Under the pieces are notes generated by a model. The model searched no databases, was not told the origin of the DNA, and was given only the letters and a program-made list of their open reading frames with translations. A stretch of DNA of 64,000 bases from Rudaea sp. 3F27F6 (GTDB lineage: Bacteria; Pseudomonadota; Gammaproteobacteria; Xanthomonadales; Rhodanobacteraceae), in the NCBI RefSeq assembly GCF_005503555.1, contig NZ_SCNG01000001.1:1116001-1180000 (forward strand), written 5' to 3'. This document shows, piece after piece, positions 17,542 to 25,615 of the stretch. The translations under genes and the position numbers were made by a program. The number at the start of each line of letters is the position of its first letter. Positions within the stretch are counted from its first letter, which is position 1.

Positions 17542-19211
17542 TTTGTCTTCCTCCCCGAAACGGATCTTGCGCGGAAATCCGGCGTCGAGCCTGCCACCGG
17601 ATCCTGTCGGAAACCTGAAAACGGCACCGCGGCCGCAGCGGTCGCCGGTCTGTCGATGCGGCGCACGTTCCACAACCGCTCATGGGCGACGCCCCACGGC
17701 CGGAAGCCGTCGAGATCGCGCTTGATCGCAACGACGTCGGCCGGGCAATAGAGAACGACGAGCGGCGTGTCTTCGAGCATCAGCGCATGCAGTTTGTCGA
17801 ACAGCGTCTGGCGCTCGCCGCGGTCGGCGGTCGCGCCCGCGGCGGCGAGCAACTCGATCGCCTGCGGATCGTCCCAGACCTTGCGCTTGCTCTTGTTCTT
17901 GTCGCCAAGCATCGCGTCGTAGCTCAGGTACGGATCCGAGCGCGAGGTGTAGCTGAACGATATGAGCTGGTAATTGCCGCTCTGGTAACGTTCGAGCGCG
18001 GTCGCCCACTCGGTGACTTCGAGTTCGATGCGGATGCCCGCTTCGCGCGCCATCGACTGGATCATGATCGACTGGTCGTACATGTCCGGATAACGGCGGT
18101 TGGTGACGAGCTTGATCTTCTCGCCCCGGTAGTTCGACTCGGCGAGCAACTGCTTTGCGCGTGCGAGGCTGAACTCGTAGCTCTTCTTCTGCGCCGCGGA
18201 AAAGTACGGACTCGACACCGGCACGATCGATGCGCTGGCGACACCGGTGCCGCCCGAAGCGATCTCGGCGATCGCATGCGTGTCGAGCGCGGTCGCCAGG
18301 GCGAGACGAAACTTCGCATCGGCAAGGATCGGATCGCGCGTCTGCATCAGCAGCGCGTTGACGCCGAGCAGCGGCGCACTCTTCAGCACGACCTGCGGCA
18401 ACTTCTTGATCTGCGCGAATTCCGACACCTGCACGATCGGCAGCACGTCGATCTGGCCCTTGATCAGGGCGACGCGGCGCGCGGCGTCGTCGCGGATGAA
18501 CAACCAGCGCAGCTTCTGCGCGTAGGCGATCTTGCCGCCGGCGTAGCCGTCGGGCGGCCCGCCGCGCGACGCGTAATCCGCAAACGCGGCCAGCTCGATG
18601 TATTCGCCGCGCCTCCAGGTATCGAGCCGGTACGGGCCGGTGCCGATCGGCGATTTCCACGAGCCGTCGGCGTTCACCGAATCGCGATGGACGATCGCAC
18701 TCGCACCGCAGTGCAGCGCGGCCATCTGGGTCAGCAGCAGCGGCGCGGCGCGGTTGAGGCGGAACACCACCGTGCGCGGATCGGGCGCGTCGATCGATTC
18801 GATCTTGAGTCCGCGGCTGCCGTCGAAGTCGGCGAGGCAGGTCCACATCGTCTTCGGATCGAGATAGCGGCGCCAGCTCCAGATCACGTCGTCGGCTGTC
18901 AGCGCAGCGCCGTTGTGGAACTTGATGCCCTCGCGCAGATGGAAGGTGTAGGTCTTGCCGTCGTCGGCGACGTCAATGCTTTGCGCGAGCAGCGGTGCCG
19001 GCGCGCCGTCCTCGCGGTAGGCGACGAGCCCTTCGACGATATGCATCATCACCGAGTCGGTATTGCCGTCGCGGTTCACGCCGGGATTGGTCGTGCGGAT
19101 ATCCGAATTCATCGCGACGACGATCGTGCCCTCCGGCGTCACGTCCTGCGCCTGCGTGCGCACGGCGGCGAGCAGGAAAAAAGCGAGCAGGAAAGGAAGA
19201 CGGGATCGCAT
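17538..19211 (-). CDS. ABC transporter substrate-binding protein, family 5 (oligopeptide/dipeptide type)
   Basis: 557 aa from ATG 19211 (MRSRLPFLLAFFLLAAVRTQA signal peptide). It has the SBP_bac_5 blocks DGKTYTFHLREGIKFHNGAALTADDVIWSW, SPIGTGPYRLDTWRRGEYIEL, FRLALATALD and WATALERYQSGNYQL. Such periplasmic proteins deliver peptides, glutathione, nickel or opines to a DppBCDF-type permease. No permease gene is adjacent; a DppC and a fused DppDF gene are at the far right of the window. It heads the operon ending in gabT. Operator site 3 lies 59 bp before the start, between it and the divergent GntR gene. Confidence 0.92.
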   Translation of the reverse strand: MRSRLPFLLAFFLLAAVRTQAQDVTPEGTIVVAMNSDIRTTNPGVNRDGNTDSVMMHIVEGLVAYREDGAPAPLLAQSIDVADDGKTYTFHLREGIKFHNGAALTADDVIWSWRRYLDPKTMWTCLADFDGSRGLKIESIDAPDPRTVVFRLNRAAPLLLTQMAALHCGASAIVHRDSVNADGSWKSPIGTGPYRLDTWRRGEYIELAAFADYASRGGPPDGYAGGKIAYAQKLRWLFIRDDAARRVALIKGQIDVLPIVQVSEFAQIKKLPQVVLKSAPLLGVNALLMQTRDPILADAKFRLALATALDTHAIAEIASGGTGVASASIVPVSSPYFSAAQKKSYEFSLARAKQLLAESNYRGEKIKLVTNRRYPDMYDQSIMIQSMAREAGIRIELEVTEWATALERYQSGNYQLISFSYTSRSDPYLSYDAMLGDKNKSKRKVWDDPQAIELLAAAGATADRGERQTLFDKLHALMLEDTPLVVLYCPADVVAIKRDLDGFRPWGVAHERLWNVRRIDRPATAAAAVPFSGFRQDPVAGSTPDFRARSVSGRKTK

Positions 19212-19270
19212 GGCGGAGTCGGTGAATGGAGCCTGCAGAGAGCGTCGCCGGATACGAACGACGCATCGAT

Positions 19271-19298
19271 ATTGTATTAGATGATAGTAAAATGCAAT
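19271..19298. promoter_or_regulatory. GntR-type operator site 3 (divergent binding-protein/GntR promoter)
   Basis: Left half ATTGTATT (19271-19278), 12-nt spacer, right half AATGCAAT (19291-19298), in an AT-rich patch. It lies 59 bp before the binding-protein start on the minus strand and 118 bp before the regulator ATG on the plus strand. Its position upstream of the only GntR gene in the island suggests autoregulation as well as control of the transport operon. Confidence 0.82.
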
Positions 19299-19416
19299 AC
19301 ACTTATGCCGCGCCATCGCTGCGCATGGTGCTGCGGCAGGCATGCCGCGCACGGGCCGGCCGGGGCGCACGCTATACTCGCGCGCAGCCAGGTTCACTAC
19401 TAGCAAAGGAAGCCGG

Positions 19417-20364
19417 ATGCAGGACGAGCACGCTCCCCAACCCAGCTCGCTGCAAATCGAGATCGCCAACCAGATTATGGAAATGATCCGCAGCGGCAGC
19501 GTCGCGCCGGGCGAACATTTGACCGAGGCGGCACTGGCCAAGCGCTATGGCGTGTCGCGCTCGCCGGTGCGCGCCGCGCTGAAGATGCTGCAGGACCGCG
19601 GCTACCTCGAAGCGCGTGCGAACGCCGGCGTGTTCGTGTCCAAGCGCGCGCCGCGCATGCGCATGACCGCGCTCGAAAATCCGAACCCGACCGCCGAAGA
19701 CCTGTACCGCTCGATCATCGCCGACCGCGCCAGCGGCAAGCTGCCGAAGGCCTCGTCGGAAACCGAATTGATGGCGCGCTACGGCGCGCCGAAAAGCGTG
19801 CTGATGCACGCCCTGCTGCGGCTCACGCGCGAAGGCCTGATCCGCCGCCGGCGCGGCCACGGCTGGCAGTTTCTGCCCGGCCTCGATTCCGAAGAAGCGC
19901 TATACGAAGCTTATCGCTTCCGCATGATCATCGAATGCGCCGCGCTGCGCGAGCCGAGCTTCAAGGCCGTGCCCGAAGAACTCGCCGCGGCGCGCCGCCG
20001 CTACGAGGATTTCCTTGCGCGCAGCCCGCGCGCGCAGACTTCGTCGGCGTTCTTCGAGATGAACGCGGCATTCCACGAAATGTTGATGCGCTTCTCCGGC
20101 AACCGCTACATCCTGCAGGCGATGCAGCAGCAGAACCAGTTGCGCCGCTTCGAGGAGTTCTCGAGCTATTCCGGGCCGAACCGCAACGTGATCGAGTCGT
20201 GCAAGCGCCTGCTGCAGATCATCGCGGCGATCGAAGCGGGCGACACCGCCTTCGCCGAAGCGCTGATGCTGCACCACCTCAAGATCGCCAGCTCGTTGTC
20301 GATCGGCCGCCGCCACGCGCGGCCGCCGGCTGCCGGCGATGCGGACGATCATCTTTCGCCCTGA
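19417..20364 (+). CDS. GntR family transcriptional regulator with two winged-helix domains and an FCD-like ligand domain
   Basis: 315 aa from ATG 19417, with AAAGGA at 19405-19410 as ribosome site. The first winged helix spans about residues 10-78 (EHLTEAALAKRYGVSRSPVRAAL is the classic GntR recognition region). A second, more divergent one spans about 92-155 (SETELMARYGAPKSVLMHAL...GLIRRRRGHGWQF). The rest (about 160-300) is an FCD-like all-helical domain, but the usual acidic residue before FHEML is Asn and the expected EH motif reads ESCKRLL, so metal binding may be altered. It probably binds the four ATTGYATT/AATGCAAT sites in this island, including one upstream of itself; that is inference from proximity. 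Confidence 0.88.
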   Translation: MQDEHAPQPSSLQIEIANQIMEMIRSGSVAPGEHLTEAALAKRYGVSRSPVRAALKMLQDRGYLEARANAGVFVSKRAPRMRMTALENPNPTAEDLYRSIIADRASGKLPKASSETELMARYGAPKSVLMHALLRLTREGLIRRRRGHGWQFLPGLDSEEALYEAYRFRMIIECAALREPSFKAVPEELAAARRRYEDFLARSPRAQTSSAFFEMNAAFHEMLMRFSGNRYILQAMQQQNQLRRFEEFSSYSGPNRNVIESCKRLLQIIAAIEAGDTAFAEALMLHHLKIASSLSIGRRHARPPAAGDADDHLSP

Positions 20365-20807
20365 TTTCCTTCGAACGCTAGGCGGCTTGCCGGTGCGCGC
20401 GGATCGAGCGCGCGCGTAGCGTCGCGCTGCATCGCGACCCGGCTTGCTCGATCGCTAGACCAAGCAGACCGAAGAGCTTCAACCTTGGAGAACGCAGAAA
20501 GCACAGCGAAGATCTGCAATGTTCATCGTTGTTTTCTTTCTCCGCGTTCTGCGCGCATCGATCTTTTGCTCGTTTCGACTTCACCGCACGCAGGATCGGC
20601 AAAGCGGGGCGCGCAATCCGGCGCTCGCCGTTTCCCGTGAAATCCACAACACGCCCCCCGCCCTCGCGCGGATGACGGACAGCAATCGCTTTCGGCAGCG
20701 CTCTTCACCGGGTTCCCCGGAGCTGCCGACGCGAGCGGACTGATCTCGCACAGGAATCCCGTTTGCGCTCGCCGCAGCTGCCGGGCGTGGCCTGCGCTTT
20801 CGATCAA
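20365..20807. other. gene-free region upstream of class III aminotransferase
   Basis: No gene is supported here. Around 20480-20580 is an AT-richer stretch (TTGGAGAACGCAGAAAGCACAGCG... and TTTCTTTCTCCGCGTTCTGCGC) whose halves are loosely complementary. It resembles the degenerate stretches near 300-360 and 22370-22410. The remainder shows nothing I recognise until the operator at 20808. Confidence 0.4.
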
Positions 20808-20834
20808 ATTGTATTTTTCGTTTTAAAATGCAAT
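20808..20834. promoter_or_regulatory. GntR-type operator site 4 (upstream of class III aminotransferase)
   Basis: Left half ATTGTATT (20808-20815), 11-nt spacer, right half AATGCAAT (20827-20834). The half-sites are the same as in the other three sites but the spacer is one base shorter, so this site may bind differently. It ends 30 bp before the ATG at 20865, a position suited to repression by blocking the promoter. Confidence 0.75.
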
Positions 20835-20864
20835 CATCTCGACCGTACCCGATTCCAAACCGAG

Positions 20865-22211
20865 ATGGCCGCGATGAATTCTCCGACCCACGACGATCAA
20901 CCTGCGGCTGCAGGCACCCGCGCCTACTGGATGCCGTTCACCGCCAACCGCCGCTTCAAGCGCGATCCGATCCTGTTCGACCGCGCCGAGGGCATGTACT
21001 ACTACACGCCGTCCGGCGAGAAGGTGCTCGATGCGATGGCCGGCCTCTGGTGCGTCAACGCCGGCCACGGCCATCCGCATATCACGCAGGCAATCGCGAA
21101 ACAGGCCGCCGAGCTCGACTACGCGCCGTCCTTCCAATACGGCCATCCGCGTGCGTTCGAGCTTGCCGAGCGCGTCGCCGCGCTCGCGCCGCCGGGCATC
21201 GACCAAGTGTTCTTCACCAATTCGGGCTCGGAAGCGGTCGACACCGCGCTCAAGATCGCCCTCGCCTATCACCATGCCAAAGGTCAGGCCGGACGCACAC
21301 GGCTGATCGGGCGCGAGCGCGGCTACCACGGCGTCGGCTTCGGCGGCGTCTCGGTCGGCGGCCACGCCGGCCACCGCAAGCCGTTCGGCAACCTGCTCGC
21401 GAGCGTCGATCATCTGCCGCACACCTACAACCGCGCCGAGACCGCGTTCACCACGGGCGAGCCGGCCTGGGGCGCGCATCTCGCCGACGACCTCGTGCGC
21501 CTCGTGCAACTGCACGACGCTTCGACCATCGCCGCGGTCATCGTCGAGCCGGTCGCCGGTTCAACCGGCGTGCTGATTCCGCCGGCCGGCTATCTGCGCC
21601 GGCTGCGCGAAATCTGCGACCAGTACGGCATCCTGTTGATCTTCGACGAAGTGATCACGGCGTTCGGCCGTCTCGGCCGCGCGTTCGGCGCAGATTATTT
21701 CGGCGTCGTCCCCGACATGATCACCTGCGCCAAGGGCCTGACCAACGGCTGCGTGCCGATGGGCGCCGTGCTCGTGCGCGGCGGCGTGCACGACGCGCTG
21801 ATGCAGGGGCCGCCGGCGGCGATCGAACTGCCGCACGGCTACACCTACTCGGGCCACCCGCTCGCCTGCGCGGCCGGCCTCGCGGCGCTCGACGTCTACG
21901 CGCAAGAAGGCCTGTTCGCGCGCGCCGCGGCGATCGCGCCGGCATTTGCCGATGCGGTGCATTCGCTAAAGGGACTGCCGCACGTGGTCGATATCCGCTG
22001 CATCGGCCTGATGGCCGCGATCGACTTCGAGCCGATACCGAGCCAGCCCGGCGCGCGCTCCTACGCCTGCCATCGCGCCTGTCTCGACGCGGGCGTGGCG
22101 ATCCGCATGGCCGGCGACGGCATCGTGCTGTCACCGCCGCTGATCATCGAACAGGAGCAGATCGAACGGCTCGCCGCGGTGCTGCGCGAAGCGATCGCGA
22201 AGCTCGATTGA
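20865..22211 (+). CDS. class III omega-aminotransferase (beta-alanine--pyruvate type)
   Basis: 448 aa from ATG 20865; ATG 20874 (MNSPTHDD) is equally possible, as neither has a strong ribosome site. N-terminal YWMPFTANRRFKRDP is typical of beta-alanine/omega-amino acid:pyruvate transaminases. Further blocks are TNSGSEAVDTALK, ERGYHGVGFGGVSVGG, EPVAGSTGVLIPP, LIFDEVITAFGR, the Schiff-base Lys in TCAKGLTNGCVPMGAV and HGYTYSGHPLACAAGL. The enzyme would transfer the amino group from an omega-amino acid or amine to pyruvate. It carries its own copy of the island operator directly upstream. Confidence 0.92.
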   Translation: MAAMNSPTHDDQPAAAGTRAYWMPFTANRRFKRDPILFDRAEGMYYYTPSGEKVLDAMAGLWCVNAGHGHPHITQAIAKQAAELDYAPSFQYGHPRAFELAERVAALAPPGIDQVFFTNSGSEAVDTALKIALAYHHAKGQAGRTRLIGRERGYHGVGFGGVSVGGHAGHRKPFGNLLASVDHLPHTYNRAETAFTTGEPAWGAHLADDLVRLVQLHDASTIAAVIVEPVAGSTGVLIPPAGYLRRLREICDQYGILLIFDEVITAFGRLGRAFGADYFGVVPDMITCAKGLTNGCVPMGAVLVRGGVHDALMQGPPAAIELPHGYTYSGHPLACAAGLAALDVYAQEGLFARAAAIAPAFADAVHSLKGLPHVVDIRCIGLMAAIDFEPIPSQPGARSYACHRACLDAGVAIRMAGDGIVLSPPLIIEQEQIERLAAVLREAIAKLD

Positions 22212-22244
22212 ACCCGCTTGGTGTCCCGATGGGAAATCTGGCCC

Positions 22245-22316
22245 GTTCGTCCTGAGGTATCGAAGGACGAACTCACGCGAGGATTGCCGTTCGCCCTTCG
22301 ATACCTCAGGGCGAAC
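22245..22316. repeat. inverted pair of 28-bp palindromic repeats (REPIN-like)
   Basis: Two imperfectly palindromic 28-mers, 22245-22272 and 22289-22316, stand in opposite orientation 16 bp apart. The first has arms GTTCGTCC / GGACGAAC, the second GTTCGCCC / GGGCGAAC, with the shared inner text TGAGGTATCGA (first) or its complement (second). The one base that differs in each arm is compensated in the partner arm, so both stems stay fully paired. The rest of the 22212-22523 gap holds AT-richer text with CTTCGTGTTCTTCGTGG and the ribosome site of the next gene. Confidence 0.8.
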
Positions 22317-22523
22317 GGATTGGGATCTGAAGCCAAGACGCAATTGAGCGCATCTCGCGCTTCTCAAAACTTTCTTTGGGTTTGTCTTCGTGTTCTTCGT
22401 GGCTCGATCTTCATCTACTTCATCAGCCGCATCCGACGCGAAACTTTGTCGAATTTCATGCGCTTTTAATATGCCTTTCAGGTTTGCCACGCAGACTCGC
22501 GCGAAAAACGAGGGAGGCTACGC

Positions 22524-23519
22524 ATGAAAGTTCTGGCCGTATTTCTGCTCGCTCTGCTCTGCGCTTCGGTGCAGGCGGCGCCGCGCGAACGCATCGTCCT
22601 TCTCGTCGACGAGATCAAGCAGATTCGCTCGTTCCCGGTCGTACTCGCCGAGCGCCTCGGCTACTTCAACGACGAAGGCGTTGACGTCACCGTGATGAAC
22701 ATCCGCGACGACATGCCCTATATGGACATGCTGATGGACGGCCGTGTCGACGCGGTCATGGCCTACTACCACCACAACGTCGTGCAGCGCGCCGAGGGCA
22801 AGCACATCGAGGCCGTGGTCGCGCTCGGCCTGACGCCGGGCGTGAAAGTGCTCGTCGCCAACCCGGCGCGCGATAAGTACAAAACGCCGGCCGATCTCAA
22901 AGGTAGCCGCTTTATCACGGGCGGTGCGGGCTCGGCGAAGACGACCGTGGCGAATGCTCTCGTTCTCGCCGGCGGCCATAAGCTCGACGAGTACACGCGC
23001 CTGCCAACCGACGGCAAGGACGCCAACCTCAAGGCCCTGCGCGACGGTTCCGCCGATCTTGTCGTCGCGCCGACGCCCGACGGTGCGTTCTACGAGCGCG
23101 AAGGCGTCGCCAGCGTGTTCGCCGACCTGACCACGGTCGCCGGCACGCGCAAGGCCTTCGGCACGACGTTCCCGTCGAACACCATCTTTATGACCAGTGC
23201 GCGCGTGCAGGCGCAGCCGCAGATCGCCCAGCATCTCGTCAACGCCTTCGTGCGCACGCTCAAGTACATCAACACGCACACGCCCGAAGAAATCGCCGAG
23301 AAGATGCCGCCCGAGGTGCGCAAGCAATACGGCGATGCCTATCTGCAAGTGCTCAAGGAACAGATTCCGATGTTCGCCGGCGACGGCCGTATGCCCGAGG
23401 ACGGCGCTGCCGCGGAGTGGCGCGTGCTTGCCGAAGCGAATCCGAAGTACAAGTCGGTCGACGTGAAGCGCACTTACACCAACGTCTTCGTCGAGCGCGC
23501 GCTCAAGGCGCCGCGTTGA
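22524..23519 (+). CDS. ABC transporter substrate-binding protein, NMT1/SsuA-like
   Basis: 331 aa from ATG 22524, preceded by GGGAGG at good spacing. Signal peptide MKVLAVFLLALLCASVQA, then the family blocks VVLAERLGYFNDEGVDVTV, MLMDGRVDAVMAYY, LKGSRFITGGAGSAKTTVAN and LRDGSADLVVAPTPDGAF. Homologues bind nitrate, taurine, aliphatic sulfonates or pyrimidine-type vitamin precursors. No permease or ATPase gene is adjacent. It is instead followed at 13 bp by a membrane flavin/iron-sulfur reductase, which suggests that it delivers or senses a substrate for that enzyme or serves a permease elsewhere. The ligand is unknown. Confidence 0.88.
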   Translation: MKVLAVFLLALLCASVQAAPRERIVLLVDEIKQIRSFPVVLAERLGYFNDEGVDVTVMNIRDDMPYMDMLMDGRVDAVMAYYHHNVVQRAEGKHIEAVVALGLTPGVKVLVANPARDKYKTPADLKGSRFITGGAGSAKTTVANALVLAGGHKLDEYTRLPTDGKDANLKALRDGSADLVVAPTPDGAFYEREGVASVFADLTTVAGTRKAFGTTFPSNTIFMTSARVQAQPQIAQHLVNAFVRTLKYINTHTPEEIAEKMPPEVRKQYGDAYLQVLKEQIPMFAGDGRMPEDGAAAEWRVLAEANPKYKSVDVKRTYTNVFVERALKAPR

Positions 23520-23532
23520 TGCGAGGCAGACG

Positions 23533-25590
23533 ATGATCCGGCTGCGCCGCATTCTGCGTCCCGTCCACCGCTGGACCGGCCTCAGCGTCGGCCTCGTCAT
23601 CGTGCTGATGGCACTGACCGGCGCAGCGCTCGTGCTGCGCAAGCAACTGGAACTGCCGCTCGACCGCGATCTGCTCAGCGCGCCCGCCTGCGCCTCGCGC
23701 CTGCCGCTCGATACGCTGACCGCGAATGCGCAGAAGGCGTATCCGAGCGGCAAGCTCGACTACATTCGCCTGATCGCCGCCGAAGCGGACGACGCGCGCA
23801 CGCCGACGGCGATGGTGCGCTTCACCGACCAGATGTTCGTCTATCTCGATCCGTGCACGGGCGCCGTGCTCGGCCTGCGCAACCGCTATCGCGGCGCGTT
23901 CGGCGTGCTCGAACAACTGCATCGCTTCCGCTTTATGCCGAACGGCAATCTCGTCGTCGGCACGAGCGCGATCGTCTTTGCCCTCGTCCTCGTCGGCGGC
24001 GGCCTCGTGCTCTGGTGGCCCGGCACCTGGCGCGGCGCGCGCCGCGCGCTGGCCCTGCGTGCACCGCGTGCCGGCGGCGCCGCGCGACACATCGGCCTGC
24101 ACAAATCGGTCGGTCCCTACGCGGCGCTGATCGTGCTGATCAGCGCGCTGACCGGCCTGCCGCAATCGTTCGACTGGTATCGCAATGGCGTCTACACGCT
24201 GACCGGCTCCGCGCCGCCCGCGCATGCGCCGGCTTCGCTCGCTCACGCACCCGATGCGGCGCGCCTGCCGATGGAAGCGATCTGGCAGAAGGTCCAGGCG
24301 CTCGTGCCGCAGCCGCGCGAAGCCCTGCTGCACTATCCGTCGCGCGCCGACGACGCGGTCGACATTTACACCATCGACCGCGATGCGCCGCATCCGAATG
24401 CGCGCAGCCTGATCGCGCTCGACGCCTACACCGGCGACACGCTGAAATTCACGCCTTATGCCGCGAGCAGCGCGGGACACAAACTGTATTTCTGGACGCT
24501 GTCGATCCACACCGGCCTGGTCGGCGGCTGGATCGGCCAGGCGCTGCTGCTGTTCGGCGCGCTCTGCGTTCCGCTGCTCGCCTGGACCGGCCTGCGCAGC
24601 TGGCTGCGCCGCGCCGAACGCGATCCTGCACGGCTGCCGCGGCAAGTGCGCGTAGTGCGCAAAGCGACCGAGGCGGCCAACGTCTGCACGTTCGAGCTGG
24701 CCGATCCCGACGGCACTGCGTTGCCCGCGTTCGCCGCGGGCGCGCATATCGACGTGCAGGCGCGCGACGGCCTCGTGCGCCAGTACTCGCTGTGCAACGA
24801 TCCGCGCGAAACGCACCGCTATCTGATCGGCGTGCTGCGCACGGCCGATTCGCGCGGCGGCTCGCGCGCGCTGCATGACGAGGTCGGCGAAGGCGACCTG
24901 TTGCGCATCGGCGAACCGCGCAATCATTTTCCGCTCGCGCACGCCGCCGAGCATTCGCTGCTGCTCGCCGCGGGCATCGGCATCACGCCGATTCTGTGCA
25001 TGGCCGAGCGCCTGGCGAACACCGGCGCGGAATTCCGTCTGCACTATTGGGCGCGTTCGCGCACGCACGCCGCCTTCGTCGAGCGCATCGAACGCGCGGC
25101 GTTCGCGGACCGTGCACAATTTCATTTCAGCGAAGGGCCGGCCGAACAGCGCGGCGATCTCGAATCGCTGCTCGCACATCCCGCTGCCGGCACGCACCTC
25201 TACGTCTGCGGGCCGACGCGCTTCATGGACGCAGCGCTCGCCGCGGCGCAGCGCGCCGGCTGGCGCGAAGAGAACGTGCATCGCGAATATTTTTCCGCCG
25301 ATCTGCGCCACGCGGCTGACGACGCCGAGTTCGTCGTCAAACTCGCGAGTTCGGGCAAGAGCTACACTGTCGGCAAGAACACCAGCGCGCTCGACGTGCT
25401 CGCCGCGCATGGCATCGTTCTACCGCGTTCGTGCGAGCAGGGTGTCTGTGGCAGTTGCCTGACCGGCGTGCTCGACGGCTCACCCGATCATCGCGACCGC
25501 GTGCTCAGCGCGGAAGAACGCGCGCGCAATGACCGCTTCACGCCGTGCTGTTCGCGCGCGAAGAGCCCGCTGCTGGTGCTGGATCTGTGA
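23533..25590 (+). CDS. PepSY-TM domain fused to flavin/2Fe-2S oxidoreductase
   Basis: 685 aa. The N-terminal half is a PepSY-associated membrane domain: RRILRPVHRWTGLSVGLVIV with a conserved HRW, a segment at about residues 140-160, HKSVGPYAALIVLISALTGLP, and a last segment WIGQALLLFGALCVPLLAW. The C-terminal half is a phthalate-dioxygenase-reductase-type module: flavin loop RQYSLCND, nucleotide-binding LLLAAGIGITPI and YVCGPTRFMD, then a plant-type 2Fe-2S domain with Cys634, Cys639, Cys642 and Cys672 or 673. It should pass electrons from NAD(P)H through flavin and 2Fe-2S to a membrane or periplasmic acceptor, as in PepSY-TM ferric-siderophore reductases. The acceptor is unknown. Middle gene of a three-gene operon. 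Confidence 0.88.
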   Translation: MIRLRRILRPVHRWTGLSVGLVIVLMALTGAALVLRKQLELPLDRDLLSAPACASRLPLDTLTANAQKAYPSGKLDYIRLIAAEADDARTPTAMVRFTDQMFVYLDPCTGAVLGLRNRYRGAFGVLEQLHRFRFMPNGNLVVGTSAIVFALVLVGGGLVLWWPGTWRGARRALALRAPRAGGAARHIGLHKSVGPYAALIVLISALTGLPQSFDWYRNGVYTLTGSAPPAHAPASLAHAPDAARLPMEAIWQKVQALVPQPREALLHYPSRADDAVDIYTIDRDAPHPNARSLIALDAYTGDTLKFTPYAASSAGHKLYFWTLSIHTGLVGGWIGQALLLFGALCVPLLAWTGLRSWLRRAERDPARLPRQVRVVRKATEAANVCTFELADPDGTALPAFAAGAHIDVQARDGLVRQYSLCNDPRETHRYLIGVLRTADSRGGSRALHDEVGEGDLLRIGEPRNHFPLAHAAEHSLLLAAGIGITPILCMAERLANTGAEFRLHYWARSRTHAAFVERIERAAFADRAQFHFSEGPAEQRGDLESLLAHPAAGTHLYVCGPTRFMDAALAAAQRAGWREENVHREYFSADLRHAADDAEFVVKLASSGKSYTVGKNTSALDVLAAHGIVLPRSCEQGVCGSCLTGVLDGSPDHRDRVLSAEERARNDRFTPCCSRAKSPLLVLDL

Positions 25591-25615
25591 GCGGGAATCA
25601 AGTTCGGGAGAAACC

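Noticed and set aside
23503-25410. Long open frame (635 codons) opposite the PepSY reductase gene
   Set aside because: Same artefact of GC-rich DNA; no domain, and the other strand has clear flavin and 2Fe-2S motifs.
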